A DNA stretch of 64,000 nucleotides from Synechocystis sp. PCC 6714 (GTDB taxonomy: Bacteria > Cyanobacteriota > Cyanobacteriia > Cyanobacteriales > Microcystaceae): the NCBI RefSeq assembly GCF_000478825.2, contig NZ_CP007544.1, positions 1 to 64,000 on the forward strand. The letters are read 5' to 3'. The position numbers were made by a program, and so were the translations under genes. The notes beneath the pieces are model-generated. The model made no database searches and had not been told where the DNA came from. It saw only the letters and a program-made list of their open reading frames with translations. Of the stretch, positions 1 through 8,155 are shown in pieces. How positions within the stretch are numbered: the first letter of the stretch is position 1; the number at the start of each line of letters is the position of its first letter.

Positions 1-207
1 CGTGGAATTTTTCCAACTCTCCATCGCTCAACACAAATTATTGCTAATTATTCTCAGTTGATAAATCCTGAAATCTATCACCATGCCCTAAATCGCCTAA
101 TATGGGTCTTTGCTGAAGAAAATGATGTATATCAGGTGAAAAGCAAAATACAAAGCTTACAGACGATTCTCAGTGGTGTATTTTGTACTGATTTAACTAT
201 GAAATAA
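1..207 (+). CDS. C-terminal end of an unidentified protein, cut by the window edge
   Basis: The first forward frame is open from the first base to a TAA at 205-207 and gives 68 residues ending FCTDLTMK. The start lies outside the window. Its last bases overlap the 3' end of the convergent bestrophin gene by about 11 bases. No motif is recognisable, so no function is offered; it could also be the end of a decayed gene. Confidence 0.4.
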   Translation, partial: RGIFPTLHRSTQIIANYSQLINPEIYHHALNRLIWVFAEENDVYQVKSKIQSLQTILSGVFCTDLTMK

Positions 208-1147
208 AATCATTGCCATGGGATACTTGATGCCAAGGCGGTAGCTGGATTAAGTCATCAAGATTAGCTTGCATTGTTTGACAGATTTGATCCAATGGCA
301 GATCGTTGGCATCCTGGCCAAAAGGATTTTCAATCTCCACACCAATTTCCTCAATGCCAAAGACAGTGAAAGCGATAATGCCCACAACAAAAGCAGTAGC
401 CCAGTGGAGGGTGTTGACCATCTGGAAAGGGGTAATAAAGCAATAGAGGAAAATTAACTGGCGCAAATGAATAGCGTAGGCCAGGGGAATGGGAGTCTTC
501 AAAATCCGTTCACAACTGCCCAACACATCAACCATGCTATCTACCAAACGCAACATGGCAGTCAGTTGATAGGCGTTAATATTTTTCTGGTTATATTCCT
601 GTTGTAAATAGTTACTAATCCAAAAGGCAATTTCCAGTGGTGGGTTATTCAAGTCTTCAAGTTGGCGGTAACCGGATTCCGGTAAGAGGGCCCAGATTTC
701 TTGATTTAATGGTTCAGAACGGAGATGTAATTTGGTTGCCACAGCAAAAGCGACCAAAAGGTGCAAAATTTTAATTTTGTCGTTGTGGGCATCGGGGGTA
801 GGTGTCGCCACAGAAACCCAAATACCACGGGATAGGTTACGAATGGTATTTACCAAGGTTCCCCAAGCTTTTCGTCCCTCCCAGAAGCGTTCATAGGCAG
901 TATTTGTCCGAAATACCAACAGTAAACCCAACACAATACTCGGCACAATGCTTTCCTGGAGAGGAATAGAAAATTCATAACCCCGCCAATCGACAATACT
1001 TACCCCCAGAGAAAAAGCCATACAGATTAAAACCCTAGAGGCGATCGCCGGAATAACTGACCCCTGCCAGCAAAAGAGAATATCTGTCCAGACCCGATGG
1101 GAACGATGCTGAGGGATAGGGGGGTTAAAAATACCAAGGAATTTCAT
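197..1147 (-). CDS. Bestrophin-like (UPF0187/YneE family) membrane channel protein
   Basis: The 316-residue protein is predicted to sit in the cytoplasmic membrane and conduct anions, by analogy with bacterial bestrophins. Hydrophobic segments lie around residues 30-52 and 62-82, and two more near 225-260. The family signature FRTNTAYERFWEGRKAWG follows the second segment, where bestrophins carry an RTN-AY-RWxE motif. The length fits the family (about 290-320). The ATG at 1147 is the natural start. Family membership is clear from sequence; ion selectivity cannot be read from it. Confidence 0.8.
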   Translation of the reverse strand: MKFLGIFNPPIPQHRSHRVWTDILFCWQGSVIPAIASRVLICMAFSLGVSIVDWRGYEFSIPLQESIVPSIVLGLLLVFRTNTAYERFWEGRKAWGTLVNTIRNLSRGIWVSVATPTPDAHNDKIKILHLLVAFAVATKLHLRSEPLNQEIWALLPESGYRQLEDLNNPPLEIAFWISNYLQQEYNQKNINAYQLTAMLRLVDSMVDVLGSCERILKTPIPLAYAIHLRQLIFLYCFITPFQMVNTLHWATAFVVGIIAFTVFGIEEIGVEIENPFGQDANDLPLDQICQTMQANLDDLIQLPPWHQVSHGNDFIS

Positions 1148-1162
1148 TAATTTTCAATAGGT

Positions 1163-1190
1163 GGAGAGAGTTACCGACTCTCCTTTTCTA
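1163..1190. terminator. Hairpin with T-rich tail between the bestrophin gene and the next gene
   Basis: GGAGAG and CTCTCC form a six-pair stem around a nine-base loop, and the plus strand continues with TTTTCTATTTT. This resembles a Rho-independent terminator on the plus strand. Both neighbouring genes run on the minus strand, so it may instead attenuate the gap or end antisense transcription. Confidence 0.35.
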
Positions 1191-1207
1191 TTTTCCAGAG
1201 TAAAGGC

Positions 1208-1474
1208 TTAGGGCCTACCCCACTCAAGCCAGCGAATTAATAGTTTTCCCTCCCGGTGGTGAACAATTACCGACACAGCTTCGGCAAAATCTTCCCCGGC
1301 TTTTTCAATGGAGCCAGAACCATAGCTAATCATTTCTTCCACCGTTTGCCGTAGGGTTTGGGGTGAATATTGCTGCTGAAGTTCCGGGACTAACAAAGTG
1401 TAAGCAGTGTCGTAATCAGCCTGGGTTAAATAATTTCCAAATCCTTGGGCTAAGTCAATGGCTAGGTTAATCAT
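1208..1474 (-). CDS. Small conserved-type hypothetical protein (88 aa)
   Basis: This 88-residue acidic protein is predicted to be mostly alpha-helical in its first 50 residues (AQGFGNYLTQADYDTAYTLL), followed by a possible strand pair ending in RWLEWGRP. The pattern resembles small NTF2-like or DUF4878-like domains, but I cannot assign it. It starts at the ATG at 1474 and lies 60 bases upstream of the bestrophin gene on the same strand, so the two may be co-transcribed. Confidence 0.55.
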   Translation of the reverse strand: MINLAIDLAQGFGNYLTQADYDTAYTLLVPELQQQYSPQTLRQTVEEMISYGSGSIEKAGEDFAEAVSVIVHHREGKLLIRWLEWGRP

Positions 1475-1814
1475 TGTTGATGTCCAAACTGGTAGAGGTA
1501 CAGCATTATAAACACAGTTTTAGCCCCCTAACCGTAACTGGAGTTGGTAGAGATCGCCAACTTTAAAACCCCTAGTAAAAATTATTGGGGTCGATTTATC
1601 TAGCTAAAACTTCCTACTGAGATTGATAAATATCGTTACATTTTAGCCCCCACTTAATAGCATCCCCAATAATCAGCTCAGCAGTTAACTAGGATTGTCA
1701 GAGCGTTAGTGGACAAATTAAGGAAACTTTAAAGAAAGTTAAATTTTCTAATCTTTGTGGTCATTTCTCTTTAGCTATTGGACAATATAAATTATTAATT
1801 TTAAGGAGTTCACT
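1475..1814. other. Intergenic stretch with a dispersed-motif copy and the first TGGACA boxes
   Basis: No gene is visible here. It holds one copy of the dispersed CCCCTAGTAA motif (about 1567-1580), and two TGGACAA boxes (near 1709 and 1780) that precede the wHTH gene. An AGGAG ribosome-binding site lies at about 1803-1807, just before the ATG at 1815. Confidence 0.5.
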
Positions 1815-2085
1815 ATGGAATTTAACTCCCACGACTGGCCTACCCATAAACAAGGTGAAGTTGTCCGCCAACTAATACTGGATGCGTTGGACAGTCCAAA
1901 GACTAAGGAAGAATTGTCCAGTTTGTGCAATAAGAGCGTTAGACAAATCACTAGACATTTGCAACGTTTGTCCAGCGAAAATAAGATTTTGTCCAATGGC
2001 AAAGGGCAATTTGTCCGGCGGATTACCGCTGGATTTTTACTCCTTTACGTTGGACAAATTTAGTCCAGCGTTGGACTTGACAGAA
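1698..2085. repeat. Cluster of TTGGACAAAT / TTTGTCCA motifs, iteron- or operator-like
   Basis: GCGTTGGACA or its complement TGTCCAACGC recurs, with small changes, at about 1703, 1885, 1913, 1937, 1969, 1989, 2010, 2046 and 2069, both before and inside the small wHTH gene, with one more near 2258. The density is far above chance and the copies occur in both orientations. This could be an operator array for the adjacent HTH proteins or a relic of an iteron-type replication origin. Confidence 0.5.
1815..2063 (+). CDS. Small winged-helix-like DNA-binding protein
   Basis: This 82-residue protein has a pattern of helix-turn-helix plus wing: LILDALDSPKTKEELSS, then SVRQITRHLQRLSSENKIL, then NGKGQFVRR. 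An AGGAG ribosome-binding site precedes the ATG. It lies inside the TGGACA motif cluster, which may be its own operator, and it is followed by a second HTH gene and an ATPase gene on the same strand. The domain call is by pattern and the regulatory role is inferred. Confidence 0.6.
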   Translation: MEFNSHDWPTHKQGEVVRQLILDALDSPKTKEELSSLCNKSVRQITRHLQRLSSENKILSNGKGQFVRRITAGFLLLYVGQI

Positions 2086-2151
2086 AAAAATTGTCATATA
2101 GAATCCCCTAAACGACAAGTTCCACAAAAAAATATTTGGGAGATTTAAAAA

Positions 2152-2727
2152 ATGTCCATCGCTGGAAAGTCCAAAGGTGACGTTGTACAACAACTGGAAA
2201 AGTCCTACGGGGTAGCCCGGACAACAGTGTTCAATCGGCTGAAATATTTAGGCTATTCGTTGGACAAAGTTGATGATTTGTTCAGTTTGTCCGATGAACA
2301 AATGGCTGAACTTGATAACCTCCACCGCTGGATAAGTGATGGAGGCAGAATGGCCGATTATCCCAAACCAGGGCAATTGGCCACGGTTAACGAAATGGAA
2401 CTAGAACAATATGGGGAAGTGATTAATTTTGATGCCCTAGAAGGGGACGAGGAACTGGGTCACGCTGAACTGATTCGAGCCGCCCAAAATCAAGCCGCTG
2501 GTATCTTAATTGCCCAGAATTTACTAACCGCTGAAATCCTGAAAAATCCCCAGTATCTACCCCAGGATTTATTAGCCCAGGTGGAACAGTCCAAGGTGGC
2601 GATCTCGCAGAGATCCGCTACGCGGCGCGCCCCAAAGCCCCAGAATCCGTTGGTGGTGGCTTCGGAATGGATTACCAAGGCAAAGAGTTACCAGAAGAAT
2701 CAGAATCAGGAACCATTGGCGGCCTAG
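2152..2727 (+). CDS. HTH protein of a plasmid-type family (191 aa)
   Basis: The N-terminus (EKSYGVARTTVFNRLKYLGY) is a helix-turn-helix that resembles MerR/excisionase-type heads. After it comes the segment LHRWISDGGRMADY, which matches in layout the HTH protein at 36001-36525 (LDEHLEEGGTLNNF). A GGGAG ribosome-binding site precedes the ATG. Near residue 150-160 the coding frame runs through a copy of a palindromic interspersed repeat (2598-2634), giving the odd tract ISQRSATRRAP. Its 3' end overlaps the ATPase gene by about 60 bases. Confidence 0.6.
   Translation: MSIAGKSKGDVVQQLEKSYGVARTTVFNRLKYLGYSLDKVDDLFSLSDEQMAELDNLHRWISDGGRMADYPKPGQLATVNEMELEQYGEVINFDALEGDEELGHAELIRAAQNQAAGILIAQNLLTAEILKNPQYLPQDLLAQVEQSKVAISQRSATRRAPKPQNPLVVASEWITKAKSYQKNQNQEPLAA
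2598..2634. repeat. Interspersed palindromic repeat, copy 1 (copy 2 inside cas4-cas1)
   Basis: The core GATCTCGCAGAGATC is a near-perfect palindrome followed by CGCTACGCGGCGCGC. Its reverse complement matches 49317-49350 at roughly 9 of 10 positions. Both copies lie in frame inside protein genes. Confidence 0.6.
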
Positions 2728-3212
2728 AAGATTATGTCCAGCCCCAGGGGAACAACTGTTATCGGCAACCGGAAATGGATGGTCTGCTTAATTCCCTCTA
2801 TTCTGCTCGGTCGGTGCTAGTCACCTCTGGGGAAGGCATGGGCAAAACCTACTTGGTGCGCCGGGTCTGGGAACGGTTGTTAGCAGAGGGGGTGGTGTGC
2901 GAATACTTTGAACCCGCAACACCCAAGACGGTCTTAATGGCGATCGCCGACATGGCCGGGGTCGATATTAAAAATCTGGAAGGACGGAGCAAAACGGTGG
3001 AAGTGCTTAAGCAGGAGTTAATCCAATGGTTCAGCGTTAATCGGGCGGTGTTGATCTTTGACGATGCCCATTACCTGGAAGTGAAGTTTCGGCTTTGGCT
3101 CAAGAAGCTCAAGGATGTGGGGGTTCCCATTCTGTTGGCGGCCACCAATCCCCCCCGCACTGACCTGTTTATTTATGTGCCCCGCATCGAACTCAAGCCC
3201 CTCGCGGAATAA
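2667..3212 (+). CDS. Truncated AAA-type ATPase (TniB/ExeA-like)
   Basis: The protein carries a Walker A motif GEGMGKT near residue 55, a Walker B motif LIFDDAH near residue 128 and a sensor-1-like stretch LLAATNPPR, the order of ATPases related to TniB, IstB and ExeA. It stops at 181 residues, just after the sensor region (IELKPLAE), whereas such ATPases usually continue for about 100 more residues with a lid domain. It is therefore probably a 3'-truncated gene. Its start overlaps the upstream HTH gene, suggesting coupled translation. Confidence 0.6.
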   Translation: MDYQGKELPEESESGTIGGLEDYVQPQGNNCYRQPEMDGLLNSLYSARSVLVTSGEGMGKTYLVRRVWERLLAEGVVCEYFEPATPKTVLMAIADMAGVDIKNLEGRSKTVEVLKQELIQWFSVNRAVLIFDDAHYLEVKFRLWLKKLKDVGVPILLAATNPPRTDLFIYVPRIELKPLAE

Positions 3213-3520
3213 GTAGGGTTTGGTTGGCGATCAGATATAAATAGGGTAATATGCCAAAAGTTTCCACATATCGTTACTTTAAAGGGTGTTATACAGAAAG
3301 TTTCCGTATAATCAATAGTTAGCCTGGTTAAGTATCCATGGCAAGTGAAACATTAAGATTAATTTTTATTGTTAGGGTTTCGTCTCAAGTCAGCCTATTA
3401 TGTCCACAAAGAAAAGAGCGATCACGCTAAATAAAAGTTAATCCACGAACGCATCAAAAACCCATAAATCAAGCTCACAAGCATTTCTTCATTACGTAGC
3501 ACAACCAAGGAAAGAGAAAC
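3213..3520. other. Intergenic stretch with a hairpin-bearing repeat shared with 21.3 kb
   Basis: Bases 3251-3323 match 21310-21383 closely. The shared part includes CATATCGTTACTT and a hairpin TTATAC..GTATAA, then ATCAATAGTTAG. Both copies sit shortly upstream of an isolated accessory gene, so they may mark an insertion end or carry a promoter. The AAGGAAAGAGAAAC before 3521 supplies the ribosome-binding site of the hydrolase. Confidence 0.5.
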
Positions 3521-4345
3521 ATGAGCACCATCACTACCAAAGACGGTACGGAAATTTACTACAAAGACTGGGGTTCTGGGCAACCGATCACGTTCAGCCA
3601 CGGCTGGCCCTTGAGTGCGGACGCTTGGGAATCGCAGATGTTTTTTCTTGCCTCCCATGGCTACCGCTGTATTGCACACGATCGTCGTGGTCATGGACGA
3701 TCAAGCCAACCATGGAATGGCAATGATATGGACACCTATGCTGACGATTTAGCAGAACTCTTCGAGGCTCTAGACCTAAAGGATGTGGTGATGATCGGTC
3801 ACTCGACGGGTGGTGGAGAAGTGGCGCGTTTTATCGGACGACACGGCACTCAAAGGGTATCCAAGGCGGTGTTGATGGGGGCAGTGCCGCCGCTCATGCT
3901 CAAAACGGAGGCAAATCCGGGGGGGCTTCCCATTGAGGTCTTTGATGGCTTTCGCGCCGCATTTTTGGCTGATCGATCACAGTTCTTTCTGGATGTAGCA
4001 AGTGGTCCATTCTTTGGTTTCAATCGACCTGGTGCTAAAGTCTCCCAAGGACTGGTCTATTCATGGTGGATGCAAGGCATGATGGCTGGACATAAAAACG
4101 CCTATGATTGCATCAAGGCATTTTCGGAAACAGATTTCACTGAGGATTTGAAGAAGTTCGATGTGCCAACGCTGATTATTCATGGCGATGACGATCAGAT
4201 CGTACCGATAGGTGCTTCCGCTCTACTGTCTGCGAAGCTTGTCAAGAATTCAATCTTAAAGATCTATCCCGGTGGATCGCACAGCCTAGGTGACATGAGT
4301 AGGGAACAGCTCAATGCCGACTTGCTAGAATTCGTTAAGTCCTGA
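3521..4345 (+). CDS. Alpha/beta hydrolase of the non-heme chloroperoxidase/arylesterase group
   Basis: The 274-residue protein shows the family order: an HGW oxyanion stretch ([12 protein letters not shown]), HDRRGHGRS, the nucleophile elbow IGHSTGG with the catalytic serine near residue 97, an aspartate in [12 protein letters not shown] near residue 226, and the catalytic histidine in GGSHSL near residue 255. Cofactor-free haloperoxidases and esterases of this group have the same length. An AAGGAAAG box precedes the ATG. It begins a three-gene plus-strand run with an SDR and a DUF4126 protein. The natural substrate is unknown. Confidence 0.85.
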   Translation: MSTITTKDGTEIYYKDWGSGQPITFSHGWPLSADAWESQMFFLASHGYRCIAHDRRGHGRSSQPWNGNDMDTYADDLAELFEALDLKDVVMIGHSTGGGEVARFIGRHGTQRVSKAVLMGAVPPLMLKTEANPGGLPIEVFDGFRAAFLADRSQFFLDVASGPFFGFNRPGAKVSQGLVYSWWMQGMMAGHKNAYDCIKAFSETDFTEDLKKFDVPTLIIHGDDDQIVPIGASALLSAKLVKNSILKIYPGGSHSLGDMSREQLNADLLEFVKS

Positions 4346-4465
4346 TGCTAAAGCGCTTACGTAATAAATTAAATTACTGTCAAAGATTCTGAATTGATGG
4401 TTCTCGTCAGTTTGTACCCGTTTCGGGTAGACCGTTCAAACTTAATACACACAACACTTACAATC

Positions 4466-5215
4466 GTGAAAAAACTGGACGGAAAAGTTGCAGTCGTCAC
4501 AGGGGCATCTAAAGGAATCGGTGCCGAGATCGCCAAACATCTAGCAGGCGAAGGTGCAGCCGTGGTTGTCAACTACACATCGAGCAAAGAAGGAGCCGAT
4601 CGCGTGGTTGACGAGATTGTCAGCACAGGTGGAAAGGCGATCGCCGTGCAGGCAAATGTTGCCAAAAAAGCAGAGATTCAACAGCTTTTTGCTGAGACGA
4701 AACAAGCCTTTGGCAAGCTCAATATCCTGGTCAATAATGCAGGCATCTACGAATTTTCTCCGCTTGAAGGCATCACAGAAGAGCATTTCTACAAGCAATT
4801 TGATCTGAATGTGCTGGGTTTGCTTTTGACCTCACAACAGGCAGTAAAGTCCTTTGGTGAAGAGGGCGGTAGCATTGTCAACATTAGTTCAATTGTTAGC
4901 ACTCTGACACCCGCAAACAGCTTGGTCTATAACGCCACCAAAGCGGCAGTCGATGCCATTACGAAGTCACTCGCCAAAGAGTTGGGTTCACGCAATATTC
5001 GCGTTAACTCCATCAATCCTGGCATGGTAGAAACGGAAGGTGCTCGTACAGCAGGAATTACCGAAAGCGAAGGTCGCCGACAGGTTGAAGCGATAACTCC
5101 CCTCGGTCGAATCGGACAGCCGCAGGACATCGCCCCTGCTGTCGTCTTCTTGGCGTCTTCCGATTCAGCCTGGATCACTGGCGAAACGCTGTACATCACA
5201 GGTGGTCTTTATTAG
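4466..5215 (+). CDS. Short-chain dehydrogenase/reductase (classical SDR, FabG-like)
   Basis: The protein has the cofactor motif TGASKGIG, the NNAG motif, the catalytic serine in VNISSI and the YxxxK pair in VYNATKAA; the basic and polar residues after the second strand (NYTSSK) suggest NADP use. The open frame extends upstream to 4394, but the family starts about at KKLDGKVAVVTG, so I choose the GTG at 4466 (249 aa). It lies between the hydrolase and the DUF4126 gene in the same direction. The substrate is not evident. Confidence 0.85.
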   Translation: MKKLDGKVAVVTGASKGIGAEIAKHLAGEGAAVVVNYTSSKEGADRVVDEIVSTGGKAIAVQANVAKKAEIQQLFAETKQAFGKLNILVNNAGIYEFSPLEGITEEHFYKQFDLNVLGLLLTSQQAVKSFGEEGGSIVNISSIVSTLTPANSLVYNATKAAVDAITKSLAKELGSRNIRVNSINPGMVETEGARTAGITESEGRRQVEAITPLGRIGQPQDIAPAVVFLASSDSAWITGETLYITGGLY

Positions 5216-5273
5216 TTAGAACGGCATTGAGTTGTTTGTCAATGAAGGGATAGGACAAATCCAAATAGGTGCG

Positions 5274-5735
5274 ATGGTTTATTTCTTTGCTCTGATTATC
5301 GGTATTATTGCGGGTCTGCGCGCCATGACTGCACCCGCTGCTATGAGTTGGGCGGCCTATTTGGGTTACCTCAATCTTGGTGAGGGCTGGCTCGCTTTTA
5401 TGGGTTACCGCTTCACGCCATGGATTCTCACCGTACTGGCACTGGGCGAATTTGTGACAGATCAGCTACCTTTCACGCCCAGTCGCAAAGTACCGGTTCA
5501 GTTTGGGGCTCGCCTGGTCAGTGGTGCACTCTCGGGAGCCATGGTAGGGAGCGATGGCGGCACGCTCTGGGGTGGGTTGGTAGCAGGCATTGTCGGTGCG
5601 GTGATTGGCACGTTAGGTGGTTCAGCGGTGCGTTCTCGACTCGCCACTGCTTTTGGTCGTGACCTACCGGCGGCCCTGATCGAAGATGCCATCGCCATCA
5701 TCGGCGCAATTGCAGTGCTGGGTATGTTGCGATGA
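5274..5735 (+). CDS. DUF4126-type integral membrane protein
   Basis: The chosen ATG gives 153 residues that begin directly with a membrane helix (MVYFFALIIGIIAGLRAM). The usual DUF4126 features follow: GLRAMTAPAAMSWAA, a polar stretch with DQLPFTPSRK, a glycine-rich membrane segment and a final helix. A TTG at 5232 would add 14 polar residues and is less likely. Family proteins are of unknown function; here the gene closes the hydrolase-SDR run. Confidence 0.75.
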   Translation: MVYFFALIIGIIAGLRAMTAPAAMSWAAYLGYLNLGEGWLAFMGYRFTPWILTVLALGEFVTDQLPFTPSRKVPVQFGARLVSGALSGAMVGSDGGTLWGGLVAGIVGAVIGTLGGSAVRSRLATAFGRDLPAALIEDAIAIIGAIAVLGMLR

Positions 5736-5739
5736 TTTG

Positions 5740-5903
5740 ATTCAGTCCTTTGATGCCCTGATTATTGGTACCGCTCATCTTGCCCACCGCGCGTAGACTA
5801 TGGTGTGATTGTGATGATCGCGGGGGTGATCGCCAATAAAGCTGGGGTTTGGGCTAATGGGGATGCGGAACGCCCTTGGGATTGGCGGAGAAAGAATAAG
5901 TAA
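5740..5903 (+). pseudogene. Decayed gene end, sharing its C-terminus with a relic at 21.2 kb
   Basis: Broken frames give DALIIGTAHLA and then VIANKAGVWANGDAERPWDW ending at a TAA at 5901-5903. The second part recurs at about 21160-21238 as TIANKAGVWTNGNAERPWDW. No intact start remains. The parent protein is not recognised. Confidence 0.5.
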
Positions 5904-5938
5904 GGATTGGTTGGCGATCGGAATATTGACGCATATAC

Positions 5939-6916
5939 TCATTCAAATAGATTTTTTTGTACCCAGGTTTTGGCTGGCAATTCAGAAGGTACAGACAGAA
6001 TTTTCTTCAAAGATTCCTCCATGTTATCTTTGCTAATAACAATTACCGTATTGTCTTCTTTAAGAAGTTGTCTATTTAAATCGTATTTAGAATTATTAGC
6101 ATTTAAAACAAAATCATACATAATAGCTCTAGGAATTGAGTAGCTTAGAGCATAATTCATTGCGTATCTTGATCCGCTATCATTTCCCAAGCTATTTTCT
6201 GCATAACTAGCCGATAAAATAACACAATCACTAAACAATGCCTGTAAACGATTACGTTCGACATATCTACTATTCAACTGCTTCTTAGAATTAGCTTTTT
6301 CATAGTATTCGGAAATTAACAGTCCGTTTTTTTTGACAATTTCTTCCGCTAGCATTTCGTTGCTCTTAGGCAAAATACTGTTGATCGGGCTGGGAAGTAT
6401 TGCTATGGTTTTACCATTAGACATAAGGGCCTCTTGATGTGCTACTGAGTCGCAGCCTAATGCAAGTCCACTTAAAATTGTAACGCCGTGATTTACAAGA
6501 GTGGAAACAACTTTTCTTTCAAATAATTCAGTATCTTTATCTGGATCAAGAAGTCCGATCACAGCAACATTTTTATTTTGTTTTTCCAAAAGACTTAAGT
6601 TGCCACGATAGAAAAGTACAATTGGCTTTTCACTATTTTTAACTACTCCCCGATGTAAAGGAAAGCTTAAATCTCCAATTGCCGTAACACCATCAACGAC
6701 TCCTCGCAACTTCTCAAATTGACGACATATGATTTGTTTCCTTTCTTCAAATTCAGGAACCGATATCGTACATTCCTCTTTTATACTTTGATTTAATAAA
6801 TTTACCAATTCATCGATAAGTTCATTGCCTTTGATGTTTTTTACAATCCAGGCTTTGCCAATACCTCTATAGGTTTTAGCAGTCAAAATATTCAGTACAT
6901 TATCTGTAAATTGCAT
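5939..6916 (-). CDS. DprA/Smf-like protein with a SLOG (Rossmann) domain, third gene of a HAD-PRTase-DprA cassette
   Basis: Residues about 115-270 match the DprA/LOG (SLOG) Rossmann fold: VAVIGLLDPD, LVNHGVTILSGLALGCDSVAHQ, GKTIAILPSP, LLISEY and YVERNRLQALFSDCVILSAS, where DprA has SGLARGIDxxAH and RRNRxIAGLS. The N-terminal 110 residues are not the SAM/HhH head of competence DprA. It lies 11 bases after the PRTase gene. Competence DprA loads RecA on ssDNA, but operon-bound SLOG proteins are predicted to bind or process nucleotides in conflict systems. That second role is inferred here. Confidence 0.75.
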   Translation of the reverse strand: MQFTDNVLNILTAKTYRGIGKAWIVKNIKGNELIDELVNLLNQSIKEECTISVPEFEERKQIICRQFEKLRGVVDGVTAIGDLSFPLHRGVVKNSEKPIVLFYRGNLSLLEKQNKNVAVIGLLDPDKDTELFERKVVSTLVNHGVTILSGLALGCDSVAHQEALMSNGKTIAILPSPINSILPKSNEMLAEEIVKKNGLLISEYYEKANSKKQLNSRYVERNRLQALFSDCVILSASYAENSLGNDSGSRYAMNYALSYSIPRAIMYDFVLNANNSKYDLNRQLLKEDNTVIVISKDNMEESLKKILSVPSELPAKTWVQKNLFE

Positions 6917-6927
6917 GATTTCAACCT

Positions 6928-7539
6928 TTATAAAACTCTTGCAACCGCATAGAAGATTACTGTATTTGTGCCCATCTCAATTAAGGCATTGATAACATCT
7001 TCATCTATGTTTACTCGTGGCGTATATATATCATCAATAAGCAAAATGTTCCGCCCTTCAACATTCGGTGAAATTTCACAGGTTTCTCGCGTAATTCCTG
7101 GGTATGGTAATGGCCCATCATTTATGTAATTAGGAATCGGGTTGCGAAGGTGTGTAGTCATAGTATTGACATTACGACGTATAAAGTCCGTTCCATCAAC
7201 AAGCCCATCAACCTGCCGAACAACTTCCTGTACTGTAATCTTAAAAAGTCTTTGTTTTATATGATAATTATCTTCGGCTTTTGCCCTAGGTACAACACAA
7301 ACAGTTATAGCATCAAAACCTAATAACTCGGGTATCTGCGGAAGATCCTCTTGTAAAACGCTTCGTAATTCTTGTACAGCAGATGATAATTTACGCTCCG
7401 AGAAATCGTTGAAAGTGTTTTTCAGGACATTCAAATAATCGGGATTTCCTGGATTTCCCATACGAGTATAGTTAACATGGTAGAATGAATTCACATTAAT
7501 ATTTAAATAATCATTAGCTAAAATTTGAAATTGCATCAT
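6928..7539 (-). CDS. Phosphoribosyltransferase-like protein (ComF-type fold), middle gene of the cassette
   Basis: The 203-residue protein has a C-terminal NILLIDDIYTPRVNIDEDV, which matches the strand and acidic pair of the PRPP-binding loop (usually DDxxTTGxT) but has TPRVN in the loop where glycine and threonine are expected. Upstream is an AITVCVVPRAKAE strand like that of ComF-type proteins. It lies 13 bases downstream of the HAD gene and 11 bases upstream of the DprA-like gene. The altered loop leaves open whether PRPP is bound or a different nucleotide ligand is used. Confidence 0.65.
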   Translation of the reverse strand: MMQFQILANDYLNINVNSFYHVNYTRMGNPGNPDYLNVLKNTFNDFSERKLSSAVQELRSVLQEDLPQIPELLGFDAITVCVVPRAKAEDNYHIKQRLFKITVQEVVRQVDGLVDGTDFIRRNVNTMTTHLRNPIPNYINDGPLPYPGITRETCEISPNVEGRNILLIDDIYTPRVNIDEDVINALIEMGTNTVIFYAVARVL

Positions 7540-7552
7540 AATGCTCTTCCCC

Positions 7553-8155
7553 TTAAGTTAAACGTATATTGATATTGTTTTTTGGTATTCCTGCAAGTAC
7601 TGCTTTTTTAATTTCAAGAATTTCATTCTCAAACACAAGTACAGCATTTGGATCGACCTTCATCAAAGTCAAAGCGTATGCATACTTACATTGTAACCCT
7701 GACTCTAGCACATCCTCCTGATAAATTAAGCGGACGAAGTAATCTAAAATATTATGATACTGCAATGTTTCAATAGCTCTACTTTGTCTAGAGTTTGTCA
7801 CTAAAATAGACTGAATCATGGGGTTGCACCTTCGTATGAAATTAGCCAGATCATTATTTAATCTAGTTTTCGGAAGGTAATCACGGAAATACTTAGCTTT
7901 GAGAGCCACAATATTTTCGAGCTGATGCTCAGTGAGACTCGGGATGCATTTTTGTAAACTTTCTCTGTTAAGCCTTTTCAGATGATCAAATTCAATATCA
8001 TACTTTTTTTGTGTTACCTCGATAAGCGCACGACTATAAGCTAGATAGTTTGCATAGTCAGTATCGATCAAAGTTCCATCCATATCGCAGAAAATGCTAT
8101 ATCCAACAGGAACTTCATCGCCAATGTTATTCCCTTTGTGAATCACAATATTCAT
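7553..8155 (-). CDS. HAD-superfamily hydrolase, first gene of the cassette
   Basis: The 200-residue protein shows HAD motif I FCDMDGTLIDTD near residue 23, motif II in ILVTNSRQSRA, the motif III lysine in LQCKYAYA and motif IV in VLVFENEILEIKKAVLAGI, with a helical cap between motifs I and II. The motif order and length suit a phosphoglycolate-phosphatase-like enzyme. It heads the minus-strand operon and would be the phosphatase of the set. The three genes are AT-rich and contain no HIP1 site, unlike the flanks, which points to recent acquisition. Confidence 0.8.
   Translation of the reverse strand: MNIVIHKGNNIGDEVPVGYSIFCDMDGTLIDTDYANYLAYSRALIEVTQKKYDIEFDHLKRLNRESLQKCIPSLTEHQLENIVALKAKYFRDYLPKTRLNNDLANFIRRCNPMIQSILVTNSRQSRAIETLQYHNILDYFVRLIYQEDVLESGLQCKYAYALTLMKVDPNAVLVFENEILEIKKAVLAGIPKNNINIRLT

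Noticed and set aside
226-240. TTGATGCCAAGGCG in the bestrophin gene resembles the CRISPR repeat core
   Set aside because: It is short, inside a conserved coding region, far from the cas genes and lacks the repeat flanks.
5939-6916. Naming the SLOG protein as the competence gene dprA
   Set aside because: The N-terminal head and the GSR loop of competence DprA are missing, and the operon context differs.
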